A DNA stretch of 6,017 bases from an uncultured Pseudomonadota bacterium. GTDB lineage: Bacteria; Pseudomonadota; Gammaproteobacteria; Burkholderiales; SG8-39. The DNA is taken from the NCBI GenBank assembly GCA_903864555.1, contig CAIPGJ010000166.1, positions 1-6,017 on the forward strand, written 5' to 3'. The notes under the pieces were generated by a model. That model was not told where the DNA came from, did no database searches, and saw nothing but the letters and a program-made list of their open reading frames with translations. Below are positions 5,505-6,017 of the stretch, one piece after another. Position numbers and translations under genes: made by a program. Numbering within the stretch: the stretch's first letter is position 1; each line of letters opens with the position of its first letter.

Positions 5505-6017
5505 ATGGCAGCCGCATCCGCCCTTGAGGGCATACGCGTCATCGATTTCGGACAGTACATCGCCGGGCCGTTTGCGGCCATGCTACTGGCCGACCAGGGC
5601 GCGGACGTCATCCGCGTCGACCCGCCCGGAGGCCCGCGCTACCAGACACCGGCCAATGCCACCTGGAACCGCAACAAGCGCAGCATCGTCCTTGACCTGA
5701 AGACGGCCGAAGGACTGCAGACGGCGCAGCGCCTGATCGCATCGGCCGATGTGGTGATCGAGAACTTCCGTCCCGGCGTGATGGACCGGCTGGGGCTGGG
5801 CGCTGCGGCCCTGTGCGCGGCGCATCCGCGCCTGGTGTACTGCTCGATGCCCGGTTTCGGCCATGATGATCCGCGCGCCGGTGTGGCCGCCTGGGAGGGC
5901 GTGCTGGGCGCGGCCACCGGCGCCTATCGACCACCCGCCGGCTCCACCACCGGTCGCCCGGTGTACACGGTGATTCCGTTTTCCTCGGCCTATGCCGCCT
6001 TCCTCTCCGCGGTGAGC
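5505..6017 (+). CDS. CaiB/BaiF CoA-transferase family protein, 3' truncated by the window, catalytic Asp replaced
   Basis: Only the first 171 residues are in the window; the frame is open to the last base. It shows the family III fold from the start: ALEGIRVIDFGQYIAGPFAAM, QGADVIRVD, WNRNKRSIVLDL, ADVVIENFRPGVMDRLGL and VYCSMPGFGHDDPRAG. In the complete relative upstream the catalytic segment is PIADLMAG. Here the aligned segment is PFSSAYAA, so Ser161 occupies the catalytic Asp position. The region between the first strand and the NRNKRS motif is also shorter. Degenerate domains like this occur in two-domain CaiB-like proteins of roughly 800 residues, where the other domain keeps the Asp. 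I infer but cannot see such a second domain. Alternatively it is a non-transferase paralogue. ATG 5505 has GGAGG 10 nt upstream. It lies 86 nt after the Bug gene, probably in the same transcription unit. Confidence 0.9.
   Translation, partial: MAAASALEGIRVIDFGQYIAGPFAAMLLADQGADVIRVDPPGGPRYQTPANATWNRNKRSIVLDLKTAEGLQTAQRLIASADVVIENFRPGVMDRLGLGAAALCAAHPRLVYCSMPGFGHDDPRAGVAAWEGVLGAATGAYRPPAGSTTGRPVYTVIPFSSAYAAFLSAVS

Overview
The window is GC-rich, codes densely on the + strand only, and looks like a Pseudomonadota chromosome. A betaproteobacterium (Burkholderiales-like) or a GC-rich gammaproteobacterium fits best. That is an inference from two things: two Bug/TctC-type periplasmic binding proteins of the kind greatly expanded in such genomes, and a 5' intergenic repeat of a type I associate with GC-rich beta/gammaproteobacteria. 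No rRNA, tRNA, CRISPR array or transposase was seen.

Layout. Positions 1 to about 183 hold a non-coding dispersed repeat with a 13-bp inverted repeat at its centre. Five complete genes and one truncated gene follow, all on +: a Bug-family solute-binding protein (295-1269); a thiolase-fold protein (1399-2613); its likely partner, a zinc-ribbon/OB-fold DUF35 protein (2640-3092); a family III (CaiB/BaiF) CoA-transferase (3116-4294); a second Bug-family protein (4432-5418); and the N-terminal 171 residues of another CaiB/BaiF-type protein that runs off the end (5505-6017). The thiolase, DUF35 and CoA-transferase genes are separated by only 26 and 23 nt and each has a good ribosome binding site, so they look like one operon. 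The larger gaps (129, 137 and 86 nt) contain hairpin-forming sequences but no convincing terminator.

Working model (inference). The Bug proteins capture carboxylates in the periplasm. The CoA-transferase moves CoA from a donor thioester onto a carboxylic acid. The thiolase-fold/DUF35 pair then makes or breaks a C-C bond in the acyl-CoA. Thiolase-fold/DUF35 pairs are known in steroid side-chain degradation (Ltp2 with ChsH2) and in anaerobic toluene degradation (BbsB with BbsA, beside the CoA-transferase BbsEF). No dehydrogenase, hydratase or transport membrane subunit lies in the window, so the substrate cannot be named.

Most notable are two altered active sites. The thiolase-fold protein has His where the nucleophilic Cys should be and Gln in place of the GHP-motif His. 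The truncated CoA-transferase homologue has Ser where the catalytic Asp should be, while the complete one at 3116-4294 keeps its Asp.
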